Positions 24,560-33,705 are shown, counted from the stretch's first letter. The stretch is DNA of 41,209 nucleotides from Puniceibacterium antarcticum (GCF_002760615.1 NZ_AWWI01000067.1:1-41209), one strand, 5' to 3'. Numbers and translations are program-made. The notes: a model not told the origin generated them from the sequence alone.

Positions 24560-25204
24560 GCATCGTCAACTTGCCGGGCCTGCTCTGAAATCGTAGCGAC
24601 CGATAGGACAAAAGCCAACATTCCGGCGCGGTCAAAGGCCACCGTTTCGCGCCTGAGATCAGTGCCCACGCGGTCTGTTCTTATTTTCGGTTTCCCTTGA
24701 GCCTGCGCGATGTTGCGGATCTGCTTGCGGCGCGCCGCATCATCGTGAACTACGAGACGATCCGGAAGTGGGTTACCAAATTTGGCAAAAACTATGCCGC
24801 CTTAAAAGTGAATCGATTGTTTGCCACCTGTGGGCCGCGCTTCCAACGCGAAAAGCGATGACTGTGTTTCAGCTGAAAGGCGGGACGCTCTAAACAACAG
24901 ATCAAAAGGCTCACATCGACGGACGCGGCGCCGAGAAAAGATCCCTCTCATGGATTGCAGGCAAAGCACTGGCGGGCAATGCATGGCCCGCTTCAAATCG
25001 CCCGGCCAGACACAGCTCTTTTTGTCTGGCCACGATCACGTCCAAACCGTATTTCGCCCTCGCCGCCACAAACTATCCGCCCCAGCCTGTCGACAATCTC
25101 GCTCAGATGCTCACAGCATCTGGGGCGCCATCACCTGTGAGGTGCAGGCCGATTGAGCGGGGTGTGGACCTCTTTTTCAGCAAGATCCGATAAGTTGACG
25201 ATGC
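24560..25204 (+). mobile_element. IS6-family deletion derivative with 13-bp perfect terminal inverted repeats
   Basis: Terminal repeats GCATCGTCAACTT (24560-24572) and AAGTTGACGATGC (25192-25204) are exact complements. Inside, 24622-24795 encodes an IS6 transposase N-terminus ('SLRDVADLLAARRIIVNYET', 'IRKWVTKFGKNYA'). 24885-25156 encodes its C-terminus in another frame ('ALNNRSKGSHRRTRRRE', 'FLSGHDHVQTVFRPRRHKLS', 'DAHSIWGAITCEVQAD', stop). The DDE core is deleted. No 8-bp target duplication is visible. Both ends, coding and non-coding, match the relic at 15560-15925. It could be moved only if a related transposase is supplied in trans. Confidence 0.85.
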
Positions 25205-25348
25205 GGGTCGCGGGGACGGGCATGGGCGTGACCATCTTGCTCAATCACGGAACAGCACGGTGGCACGCTGCTGGCGTCGCAGAATGCAAACGGCGGCGTG
25301 ACGATGCGCCTGCGGGTCAGCGACACGCGAGAAAGGGCGATGGCATGA
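25205..25348 (+). pseudogene. Sensor histidine kinase, C-terminal HATPase scrap
   Basis: Immediately after the IS6 right end the frame reads 'RVAGTGMGVTIL' (the G2 box). After a frameshift it reads 'SITEQHGGTLLASQNANGG' and 'VTMRLRV', stopping at TGA 25346-25348. This is the last ~45 residues of a typical histidine kinase ATPase domain. The IS boundary truncates it on the left. Its stop overlaps the next ATG by ATGA, so kinase and regulator were once a coupled operon. Confidence 0.7.
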
Positions 25349-25638
25349 TCGACGGTCACGCAACCGGATGTATGCGCCGTGTCGAACTGGCCCAGATCGC
25401 CGACCTTCAGGCGCATTACAACGGCCTTACCCCGCGAGAGAAAGTGGTCATGGCCCTTGTCGTGACCAGCCTGATGAACAAGCAGGTTGCCGCACCGCTC
25501 GACCTTAGCGAGATCACGGTCAAGATCCACCGCGGCAACGTCATGCGAAAGATGGTGGCGCAGTCCCCGGCCGATCTGGTCCGCATGGCCGAACATCTGG
25601 GTGTGCGCGACGACAGCATCAGCCGGTATAGCATCTAG
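25345..25638 (+). pseudogene. FixJ/NarL-type response regulator lacking its receiver domain
   Basis: The ATG at 25345 overlaps the kinase stop. Only ~10 residues precede the linker 'RRVELAQIADLQAHYNGLTP' and the HTH 'REKVVMALVVTSLMNKQVAA' with 'ISEITVKIHRGNVMRKM'-like sequence ('LSEITVKIHRGNVMRKM'). That is the LuxR/FixJ output domain, with the ~120-residue receiver missing. This looks like an internal deletion that kept the start codon. The HTH itself is intact and might still be made (97 aa); without the receiver its activity would not be phosphorylation-controlled. Confidence 0.7.
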
Positions 25639-25717
25639 GTATGATGGCACCGCCACGGCTCAGGCACTACATCCCTTCTATCGGGCACACAGACTTCCTC
25701 TGAGTTTGATCTTCCTG

Positions 25718-26082
25718 ATGTCCCAGCCCCTTCTGATAGCCATCCTCGATGACAATCCGGCGTGCGTGGCAGCGTCCATTCGCTGCTGTGCTCGGCGGGG
25801 ATGGACGGCGTTAGTTTTGTCGCCGCCTAAGAGCTGCTGGACTAGGACCGCCTCGGCGACTTTGACTGCGTGGTGACGGACCTGCACATGGCGGGCATGT
25901 CCGGTATCGAGTTGCAGGCAGAGATGCTGCGCCGCCACTGTGCCAAGCCGGTGATCATGATGACGGCCTATCCGACCTCCGCCGCGCGCCAGCAGACCAT
26001 GACCTGCGGTGCCTGCGCCTTCCTGACCAAACCGCACGACCCCGACGCCCTGCTTGACGCGATTAAGGCGTTCACCGCCTGA
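25718..26082 (+). pseudogene. Single-domain response regulator (receiver), frameshifted
   Basis: The first part from ATG 25718 reads 'LLIAILDDNPACVAASIRCC' (acidic pair of a receiver). After a frameshift near 25800 the other frame carries two in-frame stops (25819-25850 region), then 'DFDCVVTDLHMAGMSGIELQ' with the phospho-Asp, 'VIMMTAY' and 'FLTKPHDPDALLDAI' with the conserved Lys. It is a CheY/FixJ-type receiver that can no longer be read through. It is the third broken member of this two-component locus. Confidence 0.75.
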
Positions 26083-26314
26083 CCTCGGCCTGTCTGCCTT
26101 GTTCAGCTCGCCAGACTGCCCCGCGCGCAGCAGCGAGCCGCTTCAATCTCTAGCCATACGAAAACCATATGCTTTCCATACGTATTCCACACGTCCGCCT
26201 GCTAATCATTTTGGACACTGGCGCTGGCCGCCTCACCTCCGGATCCTAGGGCAAAACAAAGGGGAGGACAGGCTTTGTCGACCCTGCCCAGATCGTTGCA
26301 AAAATTGCCCTGGC
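26083..26314. other. Gap without recognisable gene
   Basis: Between the broken receiver and the end of the haloperoxidase pseudogene I see no open frame with family resemblance, no repeat and no clear terminator. Confidence 0.5.
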
Positions 26315-27094
26315 TTACTTCCGGATAAAGGCCAGCAGGTATGGATTGATGATATGTGCGTGGGTCGCGAGCATCCCATTTGGAAAACCTTCATGGATCA
26401 TAATTTCACCATTCTGCAGCAATTCCATCTGCTTGACTGCTGCGGTCTTGTAGGGGACCACCTGATCATCATCTCGCTGGATGACCAGAACAGGCACGCT
26501 GATCGCCTTCAGATCCTCGGTCTGGTCGGTCTCGGAAAAGGCCTTGATCCCCTCATAATGGGCCAGCGCGCTGCCCGTCATGCCCTGCCTGCACCAGTTG
26601 TGAACCACCGCCTTGGACACCTCCGCGCCCTCACGATTAAAGCCATAGAAAGGTCCTGCGGCTACATCTTAAAAGAACTGCGCCCGGTTTACCGTCAGCG
26701 CTTCGCGAAATCCGTCGAAAACCTCCATCGGCGTGCCTTCGGGGTTTGCGTCGGTCTTCAGCATCATCGGGGGAACGGCGCTCATTAGAACCGCCTTGGC
26801 CGCACGGCCGCGCGGCTGGCCAAACTGCGCGACATAGCGCGCGACCTCTCCACCTCCGGTGGCGTGGCCGATATGCACAGCATTGCTGAGGTTCAGGAAC
26901 TCGGCCACGGCCGAGGCGTCCGCAGAATAGGGGTCCATGTCGTGGCCACCTTCAACCTATGACGACCGCCCATGCCCGCGCCGGTCATGGGCGACGACGC
27001 GGTAGCCTTTGGCGACGAAATACAGCATCTGCGCATCCCAGTCGCCTGAAGACAGGTCCCAGCCGTGGTGGAAGACGATCGGCTGGCATTGTTC
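26315..27094 (-). pseudogene. Non-haem haloperoxidase-like alpha/beta hydrolase, multiply disrupted
   Basis: One minus-strand frame covers most of a chloroperoxidase-type hydrolase: '[20 protein letters not shown]', '[16 protein letters not shown]', a TAG, 'DPYSADASAVAEFLNLSNAV', 'HIGHATGGGEVARYV', 'VPPMMLKTDANPEGTP', 'FREALTVNRAQFF', a TAA, then 'AHYEGIKAFSETDQTEDLKA' to 'LLAFIRK'. The nucleophile elbow G-H-S-T-G-G-G is GHATGGG, so the catalytic Ser is Ala. The first ~20 residues are missing too. Two stops plus active-site loss show decay; the single frame suggests it is recent. Confidence 0.88.
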
Positions 27095-27221
27095 TCTCCT
27101 TTTGTGTGTGGACACCGCTTTGGATGAAGGGAATCTGCAAGCGGAGCAGTGCCTACGGAATCATACGAAGGTGCGCCGTTTCGCGGAGCAGATATGGATT
27201 GGGATAATGTCGTAAGTTTTT

Positions 27222-27290
27222 GCAATTTATGAGGAAAACCCTTTCACTATTAACATTTATGCTGGGAGATGCGCGAACTTTTGGAACGTG
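27222..27290. repeat. Diverged repeat shared with 39286-39350
   Basis: Both copies contain GAGGAAAACCC, then exactly 27 diverged bases, then ATGCGCGAA. This copy lies against and just beyond the 3' end of the IS110 remnant, so the pair may be the end of an IS110-type element. Confidence 0.4.
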
Positions 27291-27626
27291 GATTGTTCAG
27301 TCTTGGCGAACGGTCTCTTGTGGATGATGCCAACCAGTGCGGGCATGTAAAGCGCATCGCGCAATGGCTTGCCCCCCGCGCCCGATCAACGCGCGGCCCT
27401 GCCCTTTACCAGACTGGCGGATGATGCGCGGCAGGCTGCGCACAAGCGTGCCGGTCTCCTGCGGCAGGATTGACAAGACGGCGGGTGCGACAGCCCCAAT
27501 CCCGGGTGTGGAGCACAGAATGTCGCGGTTGCGTACAGTGATCTTGGCGTTCAGCTCGGCAATTGACGATCCATCCGGTCGAGCCCCGCCCTCGTCTGAC
27601 GTTTCAGAACCGCGATATCCTGAAGT
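27257..27626 (-). pseudogene. IS110-family transposase, C-terminal remnant
   Basis: Minus-strand pieces in three frames: 'QDIAVLKRQTRAGLDRMDRQ', then 'AELNAKITVRNRDILCSTPG' with 'IGAVAPAVLSILPQETG', then 'PIIRQSGKGQGRALIGRGG', then after a shift 'KPLRDALYMPALVGIIHKRP'. These are the helix-hairpin-helix and transposase-20 region of IS110/IS1111 elements, including the conserved Gly-rich and 'R-x-A-L-Y-M' motifs. At least two frameshifts and the lack of the N-terminal DEDD domain make it a relic. Confidence 0.8.
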
Positions 27627-28108
27627 GGGAGGTGGCTTCGCAGTCTCGTACAATACTTGATCAATCAAGTGTGCGCGGCCTGCAAGTCACTGAAAACGCG
27701 CATTTCACTGGAAAATCCACTTGGGGGCGCAAGGTCAAAAGTCGCTCACCAAAGCGCCACCAAATCTTTGCCGTGCCATTTGCACTGGGCGCAAAATCCC
27801 GCAGCCGCGCCATCGGTCTCCCCGCGGGCTGCAGCGCTTTGAAACCTGGAAGGAGGTCGCCGGGATCGTTTGGGGTGGCCGACATTTACGGCAACCCCGG
27901 TTTTGAAGAGTTAACATGATAACTCTGGCGGTCTGCCTATTTCTTATGCAAGGCCCACGGGCCGTAAAGAGCATCATCCGGCTGACAGCAGTCGAGAAAA
28001 TGAATATTTCAAAGATGCTACAATCACCATTTGTCTAAAAATGTGAATATTAGTCAGTATCTTACGGAATAGTTGTCAGGTCCTGCAGTCTCCAAAGCTG
28101 CTCCTATG
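27627..28108. other. Gap without recognisable gene, leading into an AT-rich promoter region
   Basis: From 27627 to ~27920 only short frames without family resemblance are present. From ~27990 the base composition turns AT-rich, unlike the surroundings, and probably holds the promoter of the hydantoin operon. I cannot place -35/-10 elements with confidence, although a TATAAT lies at 28109-28114. Confidence 0.45.
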
Positions 28109-28125
28109 TATAATCCTAGATTATA
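28109..28125 (+). promoter_or_regulatory. 17-nt perfect dyad upstream of the hydantoin operon, candidate LysR site
   Basis: TATAATC-CTA-GATTATA is a perfect inverted repeat with 7-bp arms. Within it T-N11-A, the LysR-family signature, is satisfied. It lies ~120 bp before the first gene of an operon that ends in its own LysR regulator. It also contains a TATAAT that could be a -10 box, so binding could compete with polymerase. Confidence 0.45.
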
Positions 28126-28243
28126 TTATAAGTCGATTATAAATCTATATTTATACTGGAAGTTCATCCCGCTGGCGGCCCAATTGCGATCGAGGACGCG
28201 ATCCGGAACGTGTCCCGCTTCTCGCAACCGACAGGAACCTGCC

Positions 28244-29104
28244 ATGCTGAAACATCTTCTCTCTGCCTCGACGGCTACTCTATACCTTGTCGGCGCTGCC
28301 TCTGCCGAGGTCGCACAGATTAAGGCAGACGGTTACGCCGTCGCTGTTGACGGGACATTTGCGCCCCATGCCATGCCGACGATGTCCGGCGGTGTCGAAG
28401 GCTTCAACATCGATCTCGCCGCCGCCATTGCAGAAAAGCTGGGCGTGCCCGTCACGGTCACTGCCGCGCAGTTTTCGGGTTTGATTCCGGCGTTGCAGGC
28501 GGGCACCTATGACTTTCTGGTCGCCCCCACCACGGTTACCGAAGAACGCGCCGAAAATCTTCTTTTCACCGAAGGTTTCATGGACACCAACTTCCGCTTT
28601 GTCGTGCCCAAGGGGTCTGAAGCCGCCGGTTTCGACAGCCTTGAAGATTTCAAAGGCATGACCATCGCCGTCAACAAGGGTTCGGTCTACGAACGCTTTC
28701 TGGAGGAGAAAGCGGACGAGATGGGATGGACCATCGTGAGCTATGGCACCAACACGGATGCGATTCAGGCCGTCCTGTCGGGCCGCGCCGAAGCAAACAT
28801 GGCCGGAGCGACAGCTTCAGCCTGGGCGGCCAAGAAGAACCCGCAGGTTGAACTGTCTTTTGAATACGCTACAGGTTTGGTCTGGAGCTTGCCTTTCCGC
28901 AAAGACGACGTGGCCACGCGCAACCTGATCGACAGTGTGCTCGAATGCCTCAAGTCCGATGGCACCATGGCCACCCTGTCGGAAAAGTGGTTCGACGTCA
29001 CTCCGACCGAGGGTACGACCATCGTGACCCCGACCCCTGGCTATGGCACACCGGGTTTTGACGGATACGAAGACACCGAACATTCGGTCAGCTGCGAGTT
29101 CTGA
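28244..29104 (+). CDS. Polar amino acid-type ABC substrate-binding protein
   Basis: Periplasmic binding protein (SBP_bac_3 family), 286 aa. ATG 28244 is preceded by AGGA and gives a short Sec signal peptide ending 'VGAASAEV'. Family motifs are '[19 protein letters not shown]', '[20 protein letters not shown]' (ligand-binding loop), '[13 protein letters not shown]' and '[11 protein letters not shown]'. It is first in the operon, followed by a hairpin and then the ATPase and two permeases. Given the enzymes behind it, the likely ligand is a hydantoin or N-carbamoyl amino acid; this is inferred from context only. Confidence 0.88.
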   Translation: MLKHLLSASTATLYLVGAASAEVAQIKADGYAVAVDGTFAPHAMPTMSGGVEGFNIDLAAAIAEKLGVPVTVTAAQFSGLIPALQAGTYDFLVAPTTVTEERAENLLFTEGFMDTNFRFVVPKGSEAAGFDSLEDFKGMTIAVNKGSVYERFLEEKADEMGWTIVSYGTNTDAIQAVLSGRAEANMAGATASAWAAKKNPQVELSFEYATGLVWSLPFRKDDVATRNLIDSVLECLKSDGTMATLSEKWFDVTPTEGTTIVTPTPGYGTPGFDGYEDTEHSVSCEF

Positions 29105-29138
29105 TCCGCACGGGCAACATCAGTCTCATCCAAGTGAT

Positions 29139-29164
29139 CCGGCAGGACCTGTGGGCCCTGCCGG
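29139..29164 (+). repeat. Hairpin after the binding-protein gene
   Basis: CCGGCAGG (29139-29146) pairs with CCTGCCGG (29157-29164), loop 10 nt. A stem-loop after the first gene is common in ABC operons, where it stabilises the binding-protein message or attenuates the downstream genes. There is no T-run. Confidence 0.6.
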
Positions 29165-29196
29165 ACACAATTTGCGCTAACCCCAAGGCGACCCAC

Positions 29197-29961
29197 ATGA
29201 ACGCAGACCGCACCATGCTAGAAATCACGGCTTTGGAAAAACGATTTGATCAGACCGAAGTCCTGAAGAACATTGATCTCAGGGTTCGTGAGGGCGAGAT
29301 GGTCTTTGTGATCGGCCCGTCTGGTTCGGGTAAATCTACCATGCTGCGCTGCTGCAACCGGCTGGAGGAGCCGACCTCTGGCGCGATCATGATCGACGGA
29401 CAGCGCATCACCGACATTCCCCGGCGGGATCTGGACCGGATGCGTCTCAAGGTCGGCATGGTGTTTCAGGGCTTTCATCTTTACCCTCACATGTCGGTTG
29501 TGAAAAATGTCATGCTGGCCCAGACCAAGGCGCTGAAACGTCCCGCGGCCGAGGCCGAAGCACGCGCGCTTGAGATGCTGGATCAGGTTGGTCTGCGACA
29601 CAAGGCCGATGCCATGCCAAACGAGTTGTCGGGCGGTCAGCAGCAACGTGTCGCCATCGCTCGCGCGCTGGCGCTTGATCCCAAGGTGATGTTGTTTGAT
29701 GAGCCGACATCAGCGCTTGATCCCGAGCTTGTGGGCTCTGTCCTGAAGGTGATGAAGGATTTGCGCGCGAAAGGCATGACCATGCTGGTCGTGAGCCACG
29801 AGATGGCCTTTGCCCGCGAGGCTGCAGACCGCGTGATCTTTATGGATGGTGGATATGTCGTGGAGCAGGGCACCCCTGACGAGGTATTCGGCAATCCAAA
29901 ATCTGACCGGCTCAAGAGCTTTCTGGCGCGCGTGTTGAACACAGATGAGGATGCCGCCTGA
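29197..29961 (+). CDS. Amino acid ABC transporter ATP-binding protein
   Basis: GlnQ/ArtP-type ATPase, 254 aa. Walker A is 'GPSGSGKST', Q-loop '[18 protein letters not shown]', signature '[15 protein letters not shown]', Walker B '[14 protein letters not shown]' and H-loop '[15 protein letters not shown]'. The ATG at 29197 is used; the frame extends upstream to 29134 but only through the intergenic hairpin. Its stop overlaps the first permease start (TGATG). Confidence 0.93.
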   Translation: MNADRTMLEITALEKRFDQTEVLKNIDLRVREGEMVFVIGPSGSGKSTMLRCCNRLEEPTSGAIMIDGQRITDIPRRDLDRMRLKVGMVFQGFHLYPHMSVVKNVMLAQTKALKRPAAEAEARALEMLDQVGLRHKADAMPNELSGGQQQRVAIARALALDPKVMLFDEPTSALDPELVGSVLKVMKDLRAKGMTMLVVSHEMAFAREAADRVIFMDGGYVVEQGTPDEVFGNPKSDRLKSFLARVLNTDEDAA

Positions 29962-30629
29962 TGCGCTTCCTTGAGACATTTTTCAACACGCAGGTCATTG
30001 CAAACTACCTGCCCGACCTGATCGACGCGATGGGGGTGACGCTGGGCCTTGCCGTGACGACGATCATCGCCGGCGTCCTGGGTGGCGCGCTGCTTGCCTG
30101 CTTGCGTGTGGCAGGGATCCGTTGGGTGAATTTCTTCATCATCGTCTTTGCCAACATGATGCGGGCCTTGCCGCCGCTGGTCCTGATCCTGATCCTGTAC
30201 TTCGGAATGCCCTCTCTCGGGATCAACCTGTCGGGGTGGATGGTCATTTATCTTGTCCTGTCAGCGGTCCTGATTGCGTTTGCCGAGGAGATCTTCTGGG
30301 GTGGGCTGACTGCGGTGCCTGCGGGCCAGTGGGAAGCAGGCCGGGCCACGGGCCTGTCCCGGGCGCAGACCCTGTTCTACATCGCCTTTCCGCAGGCGGC
30401 CCGCATGGGAATTCCACCGCTTGTCAACCGCACTCTGGCCACGACAAAGCTGACGGCCCTTGGATCTGTCATAGGCGTGAAAGAGATCCTGTCGGTTTCG
30501 TCCTCCGCGCAAAGCTTTTCGGGTTCCGCGACTCCGCTGACAATGGCCGCCATTGCCTATCTCGTCATCTTTGTCCCCGCCGTGATCGCGTCGCACCGGA
30601 TCGAACGGCACTACCAATATGCGACATAG
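29961..30629 (+). CDS. Amino acid ABC transporter permease (1)
   Basis: Inner-membrane permease of the polar amino acid (HisM/GlnP) type, 222 aa with about five helices. 'LRVAGIRWVNFFIIVFANMM' and 'RALPPLVLILILYFG' form the typical N-terminal part; the coupling loop is 'EAGRATGLSRAQTLFYIAFP'. It overlaps the ATPase gene by one base and precedes a second permease by 9 bp, so the two form a heterodimeric channel. Confidence 0.92.
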   Translation: MRFLETFFNTQVIANYLPDLIDAMGVTLGLAVTTIIAGVLGGALLACLRVAGIRWVNFFIIVFANMMRALPPLVLILILYFGMPSLGINLSGWMVIYLVLSAVLIAFAEEIFWGGLTAVPAGQWEAGRATGLSRAQTLFYIAFPQAARMGIPPLVNRTLATTKLTALGSVIGVKEILSVSSSAQSFSGSATPLTMAAIAYLVIFVPAVIASHRIERHYQYAT

Positions 30630-30638
30630 GGGGCGGAC

Positions 30639-31307
30639 ATGGACGCATTTCTGAACACATTCTTCAACTTCGAGATCATGGCCCAGGCCCTGCCGCTGCT
30701 GCTCAAGGGCGCGTTCATGACGCTGAAGCTTTGCTCAGTCGTCATCCTGTGTGGTCTGATTGGGGGCCTGGGGCTGGCGCTGGCCGCTCTCTCGCCCAAT
30801 AAGCTGCTGAAATGGGTGTCGGTTGTCTGGATTGATTTCTTCCGGGCCTTCCCACCGCTGGTTCTGCTGGTCTTTGTCTACTCGGGCCTTCCGTTTGCGG
30901 GCATCAAGATGAGCCCCTTCATGGCCGTTGTGGTCGCATTCTTCCTGAACAACTCGGCCTATTTCGCCGAGGTGTTTAGGGCCGGCATCAAGTCAATCCC
31001 GCGGGGCCAGTCCGAGGCCGCCCGTGCAACGGGCCTGTCAACTGCACAAGCGATGTTCCATGTGATCCTGCCGCAGGCCGTGCGCAACGTTCTGCCGGAC
31101 CTGCTGTCAAATACGGTGGAGGTGGTGAAGCTCACTTCGCTCGCTTCTGTCGTGTCGCTGTCCGAACTGCTCTACTCGGCCAACATGGCCCGTTCCGTCA
31201 CCTATAACGCCTCGCCGCTTGTGCTTGCAGCGGGCCTCTACCTCCTTGTGCTCTGGCCGCTGGTTCGGGTGACGTCCCGCTACCAGCGCGGCCTGGCCGT
31301 AAACTGA
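30639..31307 (+). CDS. Amino acid ABC transporter permease (2)
   Basis: Paralogue of the upstream permease, also 222 aa. 'WIDFFRAFPPLVLLVFVYSG' and the coupling loop 'EAARATGLSTAQAMFHVILP' are typical of HisM-like permeases. 'NTVEVVKLTSLASVVSLSEL' is the usual C-terminal membrane region. It is followed 17 bp later by the carbamoylase gene, tying transport to catabolism. Confidence 0.92.
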   Translation: MDAFLNTFFNFEIMAQALPLLLKGAFMTLKLCSVVILCGLIGGLGLALAALSPNKLLKWVSVVWIDFFRAFPPLVLLVFVYSGLPFAGIKMSPFMAVVVAFFLNNSAYFAEVFRAGIKSIPRGQSEAARATGLSTAQAMFHVILPQAVRNVLPDLLSNTVEVVKLTSLASVVSLSELLYSANMARSVTYNASPLVLAAGLYLLVLWPLVRVTSRYQRGLAVN

Positions 31308-31324
31308 CCTGAAAGGACCCCCAA

Positions 31325-32254
31325 ATGACCAAGATGACGATCGCCGGTGCCCAGATCGGTGGCATCCAGAAGGACGAGACCCGCGAAGAGGTTGTCGCCA
31401 GAATGATCGCGCTGATGGACGACGCCCACGAAAAGGGTGTGGCATTCATCGCTTATCCCGAGATGACGCTGACAACTTTTTTCCCGCGGTTCTATGTTGA
31501 AGACCGCGCCGACTTCGACCACTGGTTCGAAACCGAAATGCCCAATGCCTCCGTGCAGCCGCTGTTCGAGCGCGCCCGGGAGTATGGCATGGGCTTTACC
31601 TTTGGCTATTGCGAACTGACGCCGGAGGGCGAGCATTTCAACACCTCGATCATCGTCTCACCTAAGGGCGAGATCCTGCTGAGCTATCGCAAGACCCATC
31701 TGCCGGGCCATGCCGAGTTCGAACCGGAGCGCACGCATCAGCACCTTGAGAAACGCTATTTCCTGCCCGGCGACACTGGATTCAACGTGGTCCGTAGCCA
31801 GGGGATCATCATGGGAATGTCCATCTGCAACGACCGCCGCTGGCCCGAAAGCTGGCGCGTGCTGGGCCTGCAGGGCGTGCAGCTGGTGTCCATCGGCTAC
31901 AACACCCCGTCCCAGAACAACCTGTCGAAGGACGAGGGTATCGAACGGCGGATGTATCATCACGAGCTGTCGGTCTGTGCAGGCGCCTACCAGAATTCCA
32001 CCTATGCCATCGCGGTTGCCAAATGTGGCATGGAGGACGGAAATCACATGTTTGCAGGCTCCATCATTGTGGATCCGGACGGATTTGTGATTGCCAAGGC
32101 GCAGGGCGAAGGAGACGAGCTGATTGTCGCTGAAGCGGACTTTGACAAATGCACCTTTGGCAAGTCTACAGTGTTCAACTTTGACGCGCACCGCCGGATC
32201 GAACATTACGGCCTCATCGCGTCTCAGACCGGTGTGAAGGAGCCTTCGGAGTGA
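31325..32254 (+). CDS. N-carbamoyl-D-amino-acid hydrolase
   Basis: Carbon-nitrogen hydrolase (nitrilase superfamily) of 309 aa, releasing a D-amino acid, ammonia and CO2 from N-carbamoyl-D-amino acids. The Glu-Lys-Cys triad is Glu46 in 'YPEMTLTTFFPR', Lys123 in 'YRKTHLPGH' and Cys168 in 'SICNDRRWPE'. The surrounding words ('HQHLEKRYFLPGD', 'WRVLGLQGVQLVSIGYNTP', 'HHELSVCAGAYQN') closely follow the Agrobacterium D-carbamoylase. AGGA precedes the ATG. It overlaps the hydantoinase gene (GTGA). Confidence 0.93.
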   Translation: MTKMTIAGAQIGGIQKDETREEVVARMIALMDDAHEKGVAFIAYPEMTLTTFFPRFYVEDRADFDHWFETEMPNASVQPLFERAREYGMGFTFGYCELTPEGEHFNTSIIVSPKGEILLSYRKTHLPGHAEFEPERTHQHLEKRYFLPGDTGFNVVRSQGIIMGMSICNDRRWPESWRVLGLQGVQLVSIGYNTPSQNNLSKDEGIERRMYHHELSVCAGAYQNSTYAIAVAKCGMEDGNHMFAGSIIVDPDGFVIAKAQGEGDELIVAEADFDKCTFGKSTVFNFDAHRRIEHYGLIASQTGVKEPSE

Positions 32255-33705
32255 GTTTTGATACAGTCATCCACGGCGGCACGATCGTCACCGCCGACGG
32301 GCAGTTCAGGGGTGACATCGGTATAACCGATGGACGTATCTCCGCTGTCGCAGAGGTCCTTGACGGAGGGGTCGAACGCGTGGACGCCGGCGGCCGCCTT
32401 GTCATGCCGGGCGGTATCGAGGCGCATGCTCATATCGCGCAAGAAAGCTCATCCGGCGTGATGACGGCGGATGACTACCTGTCCGGTTCTGTCTCTGCGG
32501 CCTTCGGCGGCAACTCCTCGTTCATACCTTTTGCCGCCCAACAGCGCGGCCAGAGTGTCGATGATGTGCTGGCCACGTACGACGCCCGTGGCGCCCGCTC
32601 AGTCATCGACTACAGCTATCACCTGATCATCTCGGACCCGACTGAGGCAGTGCTGCACGACCAGCTACCCCGCGCCTTTGCCCGTGGCATCACGTCCTTC
32701 AAGGTCTTCATGACCTACGATCTGATGAATCTGGGTGATGGGGGGATGCTGGATATTCTGGAAGTTGCCCGTCACCACGGTGCGATCACCATGGTTCATG
32801 CCGAAAACAACGACATGGTCAAATGGATGAACCGCCGTCTGGCCGACAAGGGCTTGACTGCGCCGAAATATCACGCGATTTCCCGCCCACAGCTGGCCGA
32901 GGAAGAGGCGATCAATCGGGCCATTCAACTGGCCAAGCTCGTCGATGCACCGCTGTTCATCGTACATGTCTCGACCGCAGGCGGGGCTGAGATCGTGCGA
33001 CGCGAAAAGTTCAACGGTGCCAAATTGTTTGCCGAAACCTGCCCGCAATACCTTGCCCTGACGCGCGACGACCTCGACCGGCCCGGCATGGAGGGGGCAA
33101 AATACATCTGCTCGCCGCCTCTGCGCGGGCACGACACACAGGAGGCGCTGTGGCACCATATCGCGATGGGAACCTTTGAAAGCGTCAGTTCGGATCACGC
33201 GCCCTACCGTGCCGATGCAACAGGCAAGTTCCTGAACGGGCCCGATGTTGCATATCCCAAGATTGCCAACGGAATGCCGGGCATCGCCACCCGCCTGCCC
33301 TACCTGTTTTCCGAAGGCGTAGTAAAGGGCCGGATCACGCCGGAACAGTTCGTCGCACTGTCCTCGACCAATGCGGCAAAGACATTTGGCTGCACCACCA
33401 AGGGCCGCATTGCGCCGGGTATGGACGCGGATATCGCGATCTGGAACCCGGACGTCGCCCGCACCGTCACCCATGCGGATCAGCATGACAACATGGACTA
33501 CACACCGTTCGATGGGATGGAAATCACTGGTGTGCCCGAAGTGGTGATGAACCGCGGTCGCACCATCGTCGCCCACGGAGTTCTGAAAGCCAGCGAAGGG
33601 CAGGGCCGGTTCTTTGGCCGCGCCCCGGTGGACCTGCGTGGCAAACCGGGCTTCACAGCGCCTGAATTCGACACCGCACAGAACTTTGGAAGCGTACTTA
33701 GATGA
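32251..33705 (+). CDS. D-hydantoinase / dihydropyrimidinase
   Basis: Cyclic amidohydrolase opening 5-substituted hydantoins to N-carbamoyl amino acids (or dihydropyrimidines to ureido acids), 484 aa. The start is GTG at 32251, overlapping the carbamoylase stop. Binuclear-metal residues sit at canonical places: His59 and His61 in 'GGIEAHAHI', carboxylated Lys151 in 'SFKVFMTYD', His183 in 'MVHAEN', His239 in 'IVHVST' and Asp315 in 'SSDHAPY'. The usual 'GGIDxHTH' is GGIEAHAH, a mild variant. Coupling to a D-carbamoylase and a racemase argues for hydantoin rather than pyrimidine use. Confidence 0.93.
   Translation: MSFDTVIHGGTIVTADGQFRGDIGITDGRISAVAEVLDGGVERVDAGGRLVMPGGIEAHAHIAQESSSGVMTADDYLSGSVSAAFGGNSSFIPFAAQQRGQSVDDVLATYDARGARSVIDYSYHLIISDPTEAVLHDQLPRAFARGITSFKVFMTYDLMNLGDGGMLDILEVARHHGAITMVHAENNDMVKWMNRRLADKGLTAPKYHAISRPQLAEEEAINRAIQLAKLVDAPLFIVHVSTAGGAEIVRREKFNGAKLFAETCPQYLALTRDDLDRPGMEGAKYICSPPLRGHDTQEALWHHIAMGTFESVSSDHAPYRADATGKFLNGPDVAYPKIANGMPGIATRLPYLFSEGVVKGRITPEQFVALSSTNAAKTFGCTTKGRIAPGMDADIAIWNPDVARTVTHADQHDNMDYTPFDGMEITGVPEVVMNRGRTIVAHGVLKASEGQGRFFGRAPVDLRGKPGFTAPEFDTAQNFGSVLR

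Noticed and set aside
24552-24570. GTTGAC...GTCAAC dyad upstream of the small copper-related gene as a MerR/CueR-type operator
   Set aside because: Its right half is the terminal repeat of the IS6 derivative, so the dyad is explained by the insertion end.
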